Origin: GCA-2401735 sp051252095
GTDB lineage: Bacteria > Pseudomonadota > Gammaproteobacteria > Burkholderiales > Methylophilaceae
Direction: 5' to 3'
Length of the DNA: 64,000 nt
NCBI GenBank assembly: GCA_051252095.1
Contig: JBPOFK010000005.1
Location: 1-64,000, forward strand
Positions within the stretch are counted from its first letter, which is position 1, and each line of letters opens with the position of its first letter. Made by a program: the position numbers and the translations under genes. Below, piece after piece: positions 1 to 8,900 of this stretch. Below the pieces are notes generated by a model. That model did no database searches. It had not been told where the DNA came from and saw only the letters and a program-made list of their open reading frames with translations.

Positions 1-660
<660 letters not shown>

Positions 661-927
661 AGTCGAGTTGGTACCTTATATTGAATTGCCCCTGTATGAC
701 GAATATTAATAAACGCTAGGCGCCTAAGTCAATGAATTCAAATAAAATATTCTATTGATGGGGATTTTAATAATAAAATGCTATATAAACATCAATTATT
801 ATAATAATTTAAATATTGTTAAGCGCCAGCAAACCTCGGAGTGCTCATATATAATATTATTGATATTGACAGGCATAACCAAAGTCGGTTCCACAAATTA
901 GTTTATATTTTCAGGGTAAAAGTAGCC

Positions 928-1776
928 ATGCGTTTAGATAATCAAAGAGAAAGTCAAAATGTAGAAGATAGGCGCCGAATGCGCGTTGGCGGCGGTAAAA
1001 GTATTGGTATTGGTACCATAGTGATGGTTTTGATTGCTCTTTATTTTGGGGTAGATCCTTCAGCCATTCTAAATATGGGGCAGAGTGCCAGCCAAGGGAT
1101 GTCAGAAAATGCGGAACCAATTCCTGAGAATGATGAGATGGGGCGTTTTGTTTCGAAAGTATTAGGAAGTACCGAAGACACTTGGGGTAAGGTTTTTCAA
1201 AACTCTGGTTATAGCTATCCTGCACCTAAACTTGTTTTATTTAGAGGACGTACGAGCACCGCATGTGGAACTGGCCAGGCTGCGATGGGACCTTTTTACT
1301 GCCCAGCAGATAAAAAAGTGTATATTGATTTATCGTTTTATGATGAAATGAAAAATCGTTTTAATGCACCAGGTGATTTTGCGCAAGCTTATGTTGTTGC
1401 GCATGAAATTGGGCACCATGTGCAAAATTTGATGGGCACGTCTGAGAAAGTGCAACAAGCGCGCCAAAGTGCAAGAAGTGAGGCAGAGGCTAATCAATAT
1501 TCTGTACGTTTAGAGTTGCAGGCAGATTGCTATGCAGGAGTATGGGCACACCATGCTGAAGGTGAAAACCGTATTTTGGAAGCAGGTGATGTGGAAGAGG
1601 CAATGCGTGCCGCAGCTGCGATTGGAGATGATGCGCTACAGAAGCAGGCGCAAGGTTACGCAGTGCCAGACAGCTTTACCCATGGCACCTCAGAGCAGCG
1701 TATGCGTTGGTTTAACGAAGGGTTAAGCAACGGTGATGTAAATAAATGTGACACTTTTAGTATTGCAAGGTTGTAA
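928..1776 (+). CDS. Neutral zinc metallopeptidase (YpfJ/Zn_peptidase family)
   Basis: The 282-residue protein has a basic N-terminus, one membrane segment (about residues 25-41, GIGTIVMVLIALYFGV) and a peptidase domain containing HEIGHH at about 159-164, the HExxH zinc site. This architecture and length match the YpfJ family (PF04228), an inner-membrane-anchored metallopeptidase family of unknown substrate. I chose the ATG at 928 rather than the GTG at 841: it gives the usual family N-terminus (MRLDNQRES) and has a CAGGG Shine-Dalgarno-like sequence upstream. A conserved ELQADCYAG segment supplies the likely third ligand region. The gene runs into a Nudix gene 5 bp downstream. Confidence 0.88.
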   Translation: MRLDNQRESQNVEDRRRMRVGGGKSIGIGTIVMVLIALYFGVDPSAILNMGQSASQGMSENAEPIPENDEMGRFVSKVLGSTEDTWGKVFQNSGYSYPAPKLVLFRGRTSTACGTGQAAMGPFYCPADKKVYIDLSFYDEMKNRFNAPGDFAQAYVVAHEIGHHVQNLMGTSEKVQQARQSARSEAEANQYSVRLELQADCYAGVWAHHAEGENRILEAGDVEEAMRAAAAIGDDALQKQAQGYAVPDSFTHGTSEQRMRWFNEGLSNGDVNKCDTFSIARL

Positions 1777-1781
1777 TTGTT

Positions 1782-2339
1782 TTGGAAGATAAAGTAGATT
1801 TAACAGAGCGCTGCATTAGCTCAGAAACGATAGCTGACGGCGGAATGTTGACCGTAAAGCGTGATCAAGTGCTCTTGCCAAATGGGCACAATAGTCAACG
1901 AGAGTATGTGCTACACCCAGGCGCTGTGGTTGTAGTGCCATTGTTGCCAAATGGGAAAGTGGTGCTTGAAAGACAGTTTCGCTATCCATTACACCAGACC
2001 TTTATCGAACTGCCCGCTGGCAAAATCGATCCAGGAGAGGATGTTCTGGTTACAGGTCAACGTGAGCTTTTAGAAGAAACGGGGTACTGTGCTACAGACT
2101 GGGTTAAGCTTGGGCTTCAACACCCATGTATCGGATATTCAAATGAAATCATTCATATTTACTTAGCTTCTGGTTTGGCTGCAGGTGAACATCGCAGAGA
2201 CGTGGATGAAGCATTAGAAGTTTTCGAGCTTGACTTTGAAGATTGCTTGCTAATGGCACAGCGTGGCGAAATTACTGACGGTAAAACAATTGTGGCGTTA
2301 TTCCTTGCCGAAAAGTATTTAACAAAACAGCATGGCTAG
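1782..2339 (+). CDS. Nudix hydrolase, ADP-ribose pyrophosphatase type
   Basis: A complete Nudix box is visible (G-x5-E-x7-REULEETGU, from GKIDPGE to RELLEETGY, about residues 77-99), so a nucleoside-diphosphate-linked substrate is expected. Length (185 aa), the GAVVVVPLLPNGKVVLERQFRYP segment and the acidic C-terminal half fit the NudF-like ADP-ribose/sugar-nucleotide pyrophosphatases, which are cytoplasmic housekeeping enzymes. No ATG precedes the conserved N-terminus, so I use the TTG at 1782, five bases after the peptidase stop. The 3' end overlaps the next gene by 8 bp, so translation is probably coupled. Confidence 0.85.
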   Translation: MEDKVDLTERCISSETIADGGMLTVKRDQVLLPNGHNSQREYVLHPGAVVVVPLLPNGKVVLERQFRYPLHQTFIELPAGKIDPGEDVLVTGQRELLEETGYCATDWVKLGLQHPCIGYSNEIIHIYLASGLAAGEHRRDVDEALEVFELDFEDCLLMAQRGEITDGKTIVALFLAEKYLTKQHG

Positions 2340-3186
2340 GATTCTGGTAGTTGGCTGCGGCGACTTAGGGGCAGAAGTCATACGTTTACTAGTAGACGCT
2401 GATCATGAGGTTATCGGTATTAGGGCTAGTGATAAGCCATTGCCAAACGGGGTTCCCCATCTTCAGGCTGATGTAACGGATGTGTCTTCGCTTAAAGACT
2501 TGCAACACATAGCGCCAAATATCGTTATTTATTGTATTTCCGCCGATGCACAAACGGACGCAAGTTATAAGGCCCATTATGTCGACGGACTAAAAAATAT
2601 TTTAGCGACACAAACACAAAACTCCCAATTGCAACATGTGTTTTTTGTTTCAAGTACAAGGGTATATGGGCAAGGAACCACTGAGTTGTTGAACGAAAAC
2701 ACAGCCGCATTGCCCAACGATTATGGTGGGGAACGACTGCTAGGGGCTGAAACACTGCTAAAGCACCTTCCCTGTAAAAGTACAGCGATTAGGTTGTCAG
2801 GCCTCTATGGGCCAGGTAGATTGTATCTGATTAATATGGCAAAAGACCTGAGCCGTTGGCCAGACAGCAATAGATGGACCAATCGAATACATCGAGACGA
2901 TGCAGCGCGATTTATTGTTTTTTTATGTAACAAAGTGGCTGCAGCTGAGTTTGTAGATGATTGTTATATTGGTACGGATGATATGCCTGCATTGTTATAC
3001 GAAATATTGACTTGGATGACCAAGATGTTGAATATAGAACCTCTTAAGGTTAAGGTATCTGAGACAATAGGTGGTAAGCGGTTAAGTAATCAGAGAATGC
3101 GCAAGTCTGGGTTTGCGTTGCGCTATCCAGACTACAAAGCTGGGTATAGTGAAGTTTTAAAGGGTTTATACAATAAAAATGATTAA
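2332..3186 (+). CDS. NAD(P)-binding epimerase/dehydratase-like protein (SDR, YeeZ-like)
   Basis: The N-terminal Rossmann motif (ILVVGCGDLG, about residues 4-13), an acidic residue pair after beta-3 (ADVTD) and the active-site-like SSTRVYG segment (about 104-110) identify an extended short-chain dehydrogenase/reductase of the nucleotide-sugar epimerase type. The catalytic YxxxK is not clear: the region reads VYGQGTTELL, as in atypical YeeZ-like SDRs. Substrate is unknown. It overlaps the Nudix gene by 8 bp and the transglycosylase gene by 8 bp, so the four genes from 928 to 4357 probably form one operon. Confidence 0.8.
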   Translation: MARILVVGCGDLGAEVIRLLVDADHEVIGIRASDKPLPNGVPHLQADVTDVSSLKDLQHIAPNIVIYCISADAQTDASYKAHYVDGLKNILATQTQNSQLQHVFFVSSTRVYGQGTTELLNENTAALPNDYGGERLLGAETLLKHLPCKSTAIRLSGLYGPGRLYLINMAKDLSRWPDSNRWTNRIHRDDAARFIVFLCNKVAAAEFVDDCYIGTDDMPALLYEILTWMTKMLNIEPLKVKVSETIGGKRLSNQRMRKSGFALRYPDYKAGYSEVLKGLYNKND

Positions 3187-4357
3187 ATGGCTTGTTGTGG
3201 TTTTGCTTTTAAGTTCAAGTGCCTTTGCAGAGGGTGATCCGACGTTTAATGCATGGTTAAAAGCACTAAAAGAAGAAGCTAGAAGTAAAAATATTTCAGA
3301 ACAAGCGATAGAAAACACGCTAAAAAATGCAACATTTTTGCCGCGCGTTATTGAGCTAGACAGGTCGCAACCAGAGTTCGTTTCGACATTCTTTAGTTAT
3401 ATTCAAAAGCGAGTGACGGGACACCGAGTCGAGATTGGAAAAAGTAAGCTAAAAGAGCATTCAATGCTTTTAGATAAGATCGAGGCACAATACGGCGTTC
3501 CAAAAACTATTTTGGTTGCTTTTTGGGGTTTGGAAACAAACTATGGCCAAAATAAAGGCAGCATAAGCTTGCCCTCAGCATTGATGACGCTGGCTTACGA
3601 AGGTCGCAGAGCTGATTTTTTTCGCCAGCAGCTCATGGATCTTATGGCTATTGTTGATGCGGGACATCACGACGTCGAAAGTATGAAAGGTTCTTGGGCA
3701 GGCGCTTCAGGGCACATGCAGTTTATGCCATCTACATTTTTAGAATATTCTGTAGATGCTAATCAAGATGGACGCAATGATATTTGGGATAACTTGCCTG
3801 ACGCGATGGCATCAGCTGCAAATTATTTATCAAGTATCGGATGGAAGCAGCATGAGCCAGTTGCGCTAGAAGTAAAACTACCTCAACAATTTGAATATTA
3901 TCAGGCACAGCTAGGTCTGCGCCAGCACTCAAAAAACTGGGCCATGTTGGGGGTAATCCAAGTGGATGGGACTAGTTTGCCCGCCATGGAAAATACGGCA
4001 ATTATATTGCCACAAGGTTGGCAGGGTCCTGCTTTTATGATTGCTAATAACTTTGATGTGGTAATGAAATGGAATCGTTCAGTGAACTACGCGTTGTCAG
4101 TTAGTCATTTGGCAGATCAATTGCTTGATGGCAAGTCGATTGTCAATGGGTGGAATCTTGATAATGTTGCAATTACTTTTAGCCAAGCTTGGGCAATGCA
4201 AGAAAAACTGAATAAATTAGGCTATGACAGTGGTGCGCCAGATGGCTACCCAGGGACAAAAACAAAGGCAGCAATCAGAAGCTATCAACTTAAAAGTGAC
4301 TTGCCTGCAGACGGATATCCTTCTTATGAGTTGTTTAATCGATTAATGAAGGAGTAA
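3179..4357 (+). CDS. Lytic murein transglycosylase, MltB/SLT-type with C-terminal peptidoglycan-binding domain
   Basis: The 392-aa exported protein starts with a cleavable signal peptide (MIKWLVVVLLLSSSAFA). The catalytic domain follows, with the MltB-type GLETNYGQNKG segment (catalytic Glu about residue 118), GASGHMQFMPSTF and the DGRNDIWDN/AMASAANYLSSIGW block typical of glycoside hydrolase family 103. Residues about 330-390 form a PG_binding_1 domain (SQAWAMQEKLNKLGYDSG, then GTKTKAAIRSYQ). It would cleave the MurNAc-GlcNAc bond in the periplasm with 1,6-anhydro product formation. No lipobox Cys follows the signal peptide, so it is probably soluble rather than a lipoprotein. Confidence 0.9.
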   Translation: MIKWLVVVLLLSSSAFAEGDPTFNAWLKALKEEARSKNISEQAIENTLKNATFLPRVIELDRSQPEFVSTFFSYIQKRVTGHRVEIGKSKLKEHSMLLDKIEAQYGVPKTILVAFWGLETNYGQNKGSISLPSALMTLAYEGRRADFFRQQLMDLMAIVDAGHHDVESMKGSWAGASGHMQFMPSTFLEYSVDANQDGRNDIWDNLPDAMASAANYLSSIGWKQHEPVALEVKLPQQFEYYQAQLGLRQHSKNWAMLGVIQVDGTSLPAMENTAIILPQGWQGPAFMIANNFDVVMKWNRSVNYALSVSHLADQLLDGKSIVNGWNLDNVAITFSQAWAMQEKLNKLGYDSGAPDGYPGTKTKAAIRSYQLKSDLPADGYPSYELFNRLMKE

Positions 4358-4452
4358 GGTTTATTCGCCTTACAATATGTTCAACAAAATAAATGTGCAG
4401 CTTATTTGCGTGGCGTTACGCAATCAGCTAAAATCACGCCTTCTTAGCGTAT

Positions 4453-4529
4453 AGGCGGTTAGCTCAGTTGGTTAGAGCACTTGGTCGACATCCAAGGGGT
4501 CAGCAGTTCGAATCTGCTACTGCCTACCA
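4453..4529 (+). tRNA. tRNA-Val (anticodon GAC)
   Basis: A full cloverleaf can be drawn: acceptor AGGCGGT pairs with ACTGCCT (one G-T pair), the anticodon stem CTTGG/CCAAG encloses TCGACAT, the T-arm is AGCAG-TTCGAAT-CTGCT, and CCA is encoded at 4527-4529. Anticodon GAC reads GUC/GUU valine codons. Length is 77 nt. Confidence 0.95.
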
Positions 4530-4536
4530 AAACACA

Positions 4537-4565
4537 AAAAAGCCGTATAATTTGACGGCTTTTGT
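4537..4565 (+). terminator. Rho-independent terminator after tRNA-Val
   Basis: The arms AAAAGCCGT and ACGGCTTTT flank a short loop and are followed by a T-rich tail, 7 bp after the tRNA. It ends 24 bp before the thrS start, so thrS would need read-through or a promoter inside this short gap. Confidence 0.8.
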
Positions 4566-4589
4566 TATTTTTAATTGTAGAGATTGTTT

Positions 4590-6497
4590 ATGCCCGTTAT
4601 TCAGTTACCAGATGGATCAAAACGCAGCTTCGATGCACCCGTCAGTGTTGCCGACGTTGCCATGGACATTGGTGCAGGTCTTGCAAAAGCTGCATTAGCA
4701 GGTAAGGTTAATGGTCAAATCGTTGATACTAGCTACGTCATCAAGGCCGATAGTGAATTGGCCATTATCACAGATAAAAATGATGAAGGCTTAGATATTA
4801 TTCGACACTCGACTGCCCATTTGCTGGCTTATGCAGTAAAAGAACTTTTTCCTGAGGCGCAAGTGACCATTGGGCCAGTGATTGAAAATGGTTTCTACTA
4901 CGATTTTAGCTACAAGCGTGCATTTACCCCAGAAGATCTAGAAGAAATTGAAAAGAAAATGACGGAGCTTGCTAAAAAAGACGAGCCTGTCACACGGAAA
5001 GTCATGCCGCGTGATGAAGCCGTTGCTTATTTCAAAAGTATTGGTGAAGCGTATAAGGCAGAAATTATAGCGAGCATCCCAGAAGGCGAAGATGTCTCGC
5101 TATACTCTGAGGGAAGCTTTACTGATTTGTGCCGAGGCCCGCATGTGCCAAATACTGGAAAGCTAAAGGCTTTTAAGCTCATGAAAGTCGCAGGTGCTTA
5201 TTGGCGCGGTGATAGTAATAATGAGATGTTGCAGCGTATTTACGGCACAGCATGGCGGAATAAAGATGAGCTTAAAGCGTATCTATTTCAATTAGAAGAA
5301 GCAGAAAAACGAGACCATCGAAAACTAGGAAAACAGCTGGACTATTTTCACATGCAAGATGATGCGCCAGGTATGGTGTTTTGGCATCCTAAAGGATGGG
5401 CATTGTGGCAGCAAATAGAGCAATATATGCGTCAAATGTTTAATGATTTTGGTTACAAAGAAGTGCGCACCCCTGCAGTGCTGGATAAAACATTATGGGA
5501 AAAATCTGGTCATTGGCAAAATTACCATGATCATATGTTTGTGACAGCTTCAGAAAATCGTGACTATGCGGTAAAGCCAATGAATTGTCCTGGCCATATA
5601 CAAATTTTTAACAGTCACTTACACAGTTACCGTGATTTGCCTTTACGTCTAGCCGAGTTTGGTTCTTGTCATCGCAATGAACCTTCAGGCGCGCTACATG
5701 GATTGATGCGGGTGCGTGGTTTTACACAAGATGATGCGCATATTTTCTGTACAGAGGCGCAAGTCGAAGCAGAAGTAGCTGATTTCATTAAAATGCTCTA
5801 CAAAGCCTATGAAGATTTTGGTTTTAAAGAAGTCTTGGTTAAATTGTCGACGCGACCAGAAAAGCGCATTGGTTCTGATGAAGAATGGGATAGAGCAGAA
5901 GCGTCACTGGCAAATGCATTAAAGGCAAACAAGCTTGATTTTGAATACCTGCCTGGTGAAGGTGCATTTTATGGGCCTAAAATTGAATTTACGCTTAAAG
6001 ATAGTTTGGGCCGGTTATGGCAATGCGGCACCGTACAATTAGATGCTAATTTGCCTGAGCGTTTGGGCGCAGAATACGTTGCAGAAGATAATTCGCGTCA
6101 GCGCCCCGTTATGTTGCATCGTGCCATTGTTGGTTCAATGGAACGCTTTATGGGTATTTTGATAGAAAATTACGCGGGTGCAATGCCAGTATGGCTATCA
6201 CCTGTGCAAGTTATGGTACTTAATATTTCGGATGCACAAGCAGATTACGTGTTGCAAGTAGTTGAAAAGCTAAAGAAAAGTGGCTTTAGATGCGAATTTG
6301 ACTTGAGAAATGAGAAGATTACCTATAAAATACGCGAGCACAGCATGCAGAAATTGCCTTATATACTAGTAGCAGGTGATAGAGAGATGCAAACAGGCTG
6401 TGTGGCCGTGCGAACCAGAAAAGGTGAAGACTTAGGTTCTATGTCAGTTGATGCGTTCATCGAGCGGATTAAAGCAGATATAGAAAGTAAAGCTTAA
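4590..6497 (+). CDS. thrS: Threonyl-tRNA synthetase
   Basis: This 635-aa class II synthetase charges tRNA-Thr in the cytoplasm. The order is an N-terminal TGS domain (from MPVIQLPDGS), the editing domain (HSTAHLLA and DLCRGPH), and the catalytic core with zinc-ligand region MNCPGH, motif 2 (FGSCHRNEPSGALHGLMRVR) and motif 3 (HRAIVGSMERFMGILIE). An anticodon-binding domain (about 535-635) ends the protein. Length is the normal one for the family. The ATG at 4590 gives the conserved N-terminus; a TTG at 4584 would add two residues only. It heads the thrS-infC-rpmI-rplT block conserved across proteobacteria. Confidence 0.98.
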   Translation: MPVIQLPDGSKRSFDAPVSVADVAMDIGAGLAKAALAGKVNGQIVDTSYVIKADSELAIITDKNDEGLDIIRHSTAHLLAYAVKELFPEAQVTIGPVIENGFYYDFSYKRAFTPEDLEEIEKKMTELAKKDEPVTRKVMPRDEAVAYFKSIGEAYKAEIIASIPEGEDVSLYSEGSFTDLCRGPHVPNTGKLKAFKLMKVAGAYWRGDSNNEMLQRIYGTAWRNKDELKAYLFQLEEAEKRDHRKLGKQLDYFHMQDDAPGMVFWHPKGWALWQQIEQYMRQMFNDFGYKEVRTPAVLDKTLWEKSGHWQNYHDHMFVTASENRDYAVKPMNCPGHIQIFNSHLHSYRDLPLRLAEFGSCHRNEPSGALHGLMRVRGFTQDDAHIFCTEAQVEAEVADFIKMLYKAYEDFGFKEVLVKLSTRPEKRIGSDEEWDRAEASLANALKANKLDFEYLPGEGAFYGPKIEFTLKDSLGRLWQCGTVQLDANLPERLGAEYVAEDNSRQRPVMLHRAIVGSMERFMGILIENYAGAMPVWLSPVQVMVLNISDAQADYVLQVVEKLKKSGFRCEFDLRNEKITYKIREHSMQKLPYILVAGDREMQTGCVAVRTRKGEDLGSMSVDAFIERIKADIESKA

Positions 6498-6576
6498 GTG
6501 CATACTTTTATTCTATTTATCTGGTAATGCGCGGCTTTTAATTTAATATTTTAGATTTGAACACAAGGGGATTGCT

Positions 6577-7161
6577 ATAGCTCAAGACAGAGGTAAAGGG
6601 ACAAGAATTAACGGTGAAATCACAGCGAGAGAAGTGCGCTTAGTAGGAATAGAGAGTGAACCGTTGGGTATTATGAGCTTGGAAGAAGCATTTGCTAAAG
6701 CCGAAGAAGTAGATATTGACCTTGTAGAAATTGCACCAAATGCTAGTCCGCCAGTTTGCCGCCTCATGGATTATGGCAAGTTTAAATATGCAGAAAGCAA
6801 ACGCTTGCATGAGCAAAAGCTGAAGCAAAAGCAGGTTCAAATTAAAGAAGTAAAATTTCGTCCTGCAACAGATAGTGGTGATTACAACATTAAAGTACGT
6901 AATATCACACGATTCTTAGAGGCTGGCGATAAAGTAAAGTGTACATTAAGATTTAGAGGGCGAGAAATTACCCACCAAGAATTTGGTCTCGATTTGTTAA
7001 GACGTGTACAAGCAGATTTGGAAGAAGTGGCCGTTGTTGAGCAATTTCCGAAAATGGAAGGGCGCCAAATGGTCATGGTGCTTGCAGCAGTAAAAAAAGT
7101 AGTTCCAAAAAAGAACGAAAAAGTTAAGTCTGATAAGACGGATAAAAAAGTAAAAGAATAA
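6577..7161 (+). CDS. infC: Translation initiation factor IF-3, non-canonical AUA (or AUU) start
   Basis: IF-3 binds the 30S subunit and rejects wrong start codons and tRNAs. Homology-like sequence begins well before the first ATG/GTG: codons from 6577 read IAQDRGKGTRINGEITAREV, the expected IF-3 N-terminus. The only start-like codons with a good Shine-Dalgarno (AAGGGG, 6565-6570) are ATA at 6577 (spacing 6) and ATT at 6571 (no spacing). I choose ATA. Known biology: infC often starts with AUU/AUC/AUA, and IF-3 represses its own synthesis by discriminating against such starts. The N-domain (DLVEIAPNASPPVCRLMDYGKF), linker and C-domain (TLRFRGREITHQ) are all present; the Lys-rich tail is slightly extended. 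The GTG at 6634 would delete about 20 conserved residues. Confidence 0.93.
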   Translation: MAQDRGKGTRINGEITAREVRLVGIESEPLGIMSLEEAFAKAEEVDIDLVEIAPNASPPVCRLMDYGKFKYAESKRLHEQKLKQKQVQIKEVKFRPATDSGDYNIKVRNITRFLEAGDKVKCTLRFRGREITHQEFGLDLLRRVQADLEEVAVVEQFPKMEGRQMVMVLAAVKKVVPKKNEKVKSDKTDKKVKE

Positions 7162-7242
7162 ATTTATAGTAGTACAAGTTTTCTGAGTGAACTGGCCAAA
7201 AGGCATGCCTATGCACTCTTAATTACTCTTAAGGAGAAAAAA

Positions 7243-7440
7243 ATGCCAAAAATGAAAACAAAGAGCAGCGCAAAAAAGCGCTTTAAGTTCTTAGGTAATG
7301 GTAAAGTAAAACGTACCCATTCACATCTTCGTCATATCTTGACTAAGAAAACAACAAAGCAGAAACGTAAACTACGTGGTACTGAGATTATTTCTGCAAC
7401 TGATGTCAAACGCATTCGCGCAATGATGCCAACACGATAA
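7243..7440 (+). CDS. rpmI: 50S ribosomal protein L35
   Basis: The 65-aa, strongly basic protein begins MPKMKTKSSAKKRFK and contains the family HILTKKT and KRIRAMMP segments, full length for L35. An AAGGAG Shine-Dalgarno lies 7-12 bp upstream. It is a large-subunit component and lies between infC and rplT as in most bacteria; in many species L20 represses this operon by binding the leader, but I see no clear binding site here. Confidence 0.98.
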   Translation: MPKMKTKSSAKKRFKFLGNGKVKRTHSHLRHILTKKTTKQKRKLRGTEIISATDVKRIRAMMPTR

Positions 7441-7450
7441 GGAGAATAAA

Positions 7451-7810
7451 ATGCCTAGAGTAAAACGTGGTGTCGTCGCTCGCGCAAGACACAAAAAAGT
7501 ATTAAAAGCGGCTAAAGGCTATCGCGGCCGTCGTAAAAATGTATACCGTGTAGCTAAGCAAGCGGTTATGAAAGCAGGGCAATATGCCTATCGTGATCGC
7601 CGTCAAAAGAAACGTCAATTCCGCACATTGTGGATTGCACGTATTAATGCTGGCGCTCGTGAGTGTGGTTTAACTTATAGCCGATTCATGAATGGTTTGA
7701 AAAAATCTGCAGTGGACGTAGATCGCAAAGTATTAGCTGATTTAGCTGTGTTTGATAAACAGGCTTTTGCAAAATTTGTAGATTTGGCAAAAGCAGGATT
7801 AGCAGCATAG
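7451..7810 (+). CDS. rplT: 50S ribosomal protein L20
   Basis: The 119-aa basic protein has the L20 hallmark start MPRVKRGVVARARHKKVLK and the WIARINAGARECGLTYS block. L20 binds 23S rRNA early in large-subunit assembly and in many bacteria is the autogenous repressor of infC-rpmI-rplT. It starts 10 bp after rpmI with its own AAGGAG site, and a strong terminator follows. Confidence 0.98.
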   Translation: MPRVKRGVVARARHKKVLKAAKGYRGRRKNVYRVAKQAVMKAGQYAYRDRRQKKRQFRTLWIARINAGARECGLTYSRFMNGLKKSAVDVDRKVLADLAVFDKQAFAKFVDLAKAGLAA

Positions 7811-7821
7811 TTTTTTCTATC

Positions 7822-7850
7822 AAAAAAAGAGGCTGCGGCCTCTTTTTTTT
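7822..7850 (+). terminator. Rho-independent terminator after rplT
   Basis: The stem AGAGGC/GCCTCT, extended by A-T pairs, encloses TGCG and is followed by eight T residues. It separates rplT from pheS, 26 bp before the pheS ATG, so it could also act as a partial attenuator in front of pheST. I see no leader peptide rich in Phe codons that would prove attenuation. Confidence 0.85.
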
Positions 7851-7876
7851 CTTAGACACTATATTTTTAGGGTGGC

Positions 7877-8878
7877 ATGGCAAATTTAGACCATTTAATT
7901 ACAGAAGCACAGGCTGATTTTAATGCTTGTCAAACAACCACTGCGCTAGAAGATGCAAAAGCCAAATATCTAGGCAAGACAGGCGCCATCACAGAGGCCT
8001 TAAAAGGCTTGGGTAGATTGTCATCTGAAGAGAGACCTGCAGCAGGTGCTGCAATTAATGTTGTTAAAAAGCAAGTTGAAGCTGCACTAAATGCAAGACG
8101 AGATGCGATTTTAGATGCTGCGCAAGCAGAACAATTAGCAAGTGAATCACTGGATATCACACTGCCTGCACGTGCACAAGCACAAGGTGGGCTGCATCCA
8201 GTGACGCTGACTTTACGGCGTATAGAACAACTGTTTCACTCAATTGGTTTTGATGTGGCAACAGGGCCAGAAATTGAAACAGATTTCTATAACTTTACAG
8301 CGCTTAATATTCCTGAAAATCATCCAGCCCGTGCAATGCATGACACATTTTATGTTGACGACGCACATGTACTCAGAACACATACATCCCCTGTTCAAGT
8401 GCACTACATGGAAAATGCGCTGAAACAAAACAAAACGCCGCCGCTTAAAATTATTGCGCCTGGTCGTGTGTATCGTGTCGATTCAGATGCAACACATTCG
8501 CCAATGTTTCATCAAGTAGAAGGTCTTTGGGTTGATCAGGCCATCAGCTTTGCCAATTTAAAAGGCGTTGTACAAGATTTCTTGCAGAAGTTTTTTGAGC
8601 GTGATGATATAACAGTGCGCTTTCGTCCATCTTTTTTCCCATTCACGGAACCTTCAGCGGAAATGGATATGAGTTGGAATGATGGCTGGTTAGAAATTGG
8701 TGGTTGTGGCATGGTGCACCCAGAAGTATTTCGGCATGTGAAGCTCGATAGCGAGCAATATCAAGGCTTTGCATTTGGCTTGGGTGTCGAACGTTTAGCC
8801 ATGTTGCGTTATGGCGTGAATGATTTACGACATTTCTTTAACAACGATTTGCGCTTCTTAAGCCAATTTTCTAAATAA
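7877..8878 (+). CDS. pheS: Phenylalanyl-tRNA synthetase alpha subunit
   Basis: This 333-aa class II catalytic subunit forms an alpha2-beta2 enzyme with PheT. An N-terminal coiled coil (residues about 1-85) precedes the catalytic core, which contains RTHTSPVQVHYM (motif 1 region), GRVYRVDSDATHSPMFHQ (motif 2) and FGLGVERLAMLRYG (motif 3). The length matches the bacterial family (about 327-350 aa). It starts 26 bp after the rplT terminator and is followed 22 bp later by pheT. Confidence 0.98.
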   Translation: MANLDHLITEAQADFNACQTTTALEDAKAKYLGKTGAITEALKGLGRLSSEERPAAGAAINVVKKQVEAALNARRDAILDAAQAEQLASESLDITLPARAQAQGGLHPVTLTLRRIEQLFHSIGFDVATGPEIETDFYNFTALNIPENHPARAMHDTFYVDDAHVLRTHTSPVQVHYMENALKQNKTPPLKIIAPGRVYRVDSDATHSPMFHQVEGLWVDQAISFANLKGVVQDFLQKFFERDDITVRFRPSFFPFTEPSAEMDMSWNDGWLEIGGCGMVHPEVFRHVKLDSEQYQGFAFGLGVERLAMLRYGVNDLRHFFNNDLRFLSQFSK

Positions 8879-8900
8879 ACTTAACGATTAAGAATCTATT

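Noticed and set aside
4468..4698. 76-codon open frame starting inside tRNA-Val
   Set aside because: It begins in the tRNA and overlaps thrS in another frame.
7811..7876. Phe-responsive attenuator before pheS
   Set aside because: There is a terminator but no leader peptide with Phe codons and no alternative antiterminator pairing that I can see.
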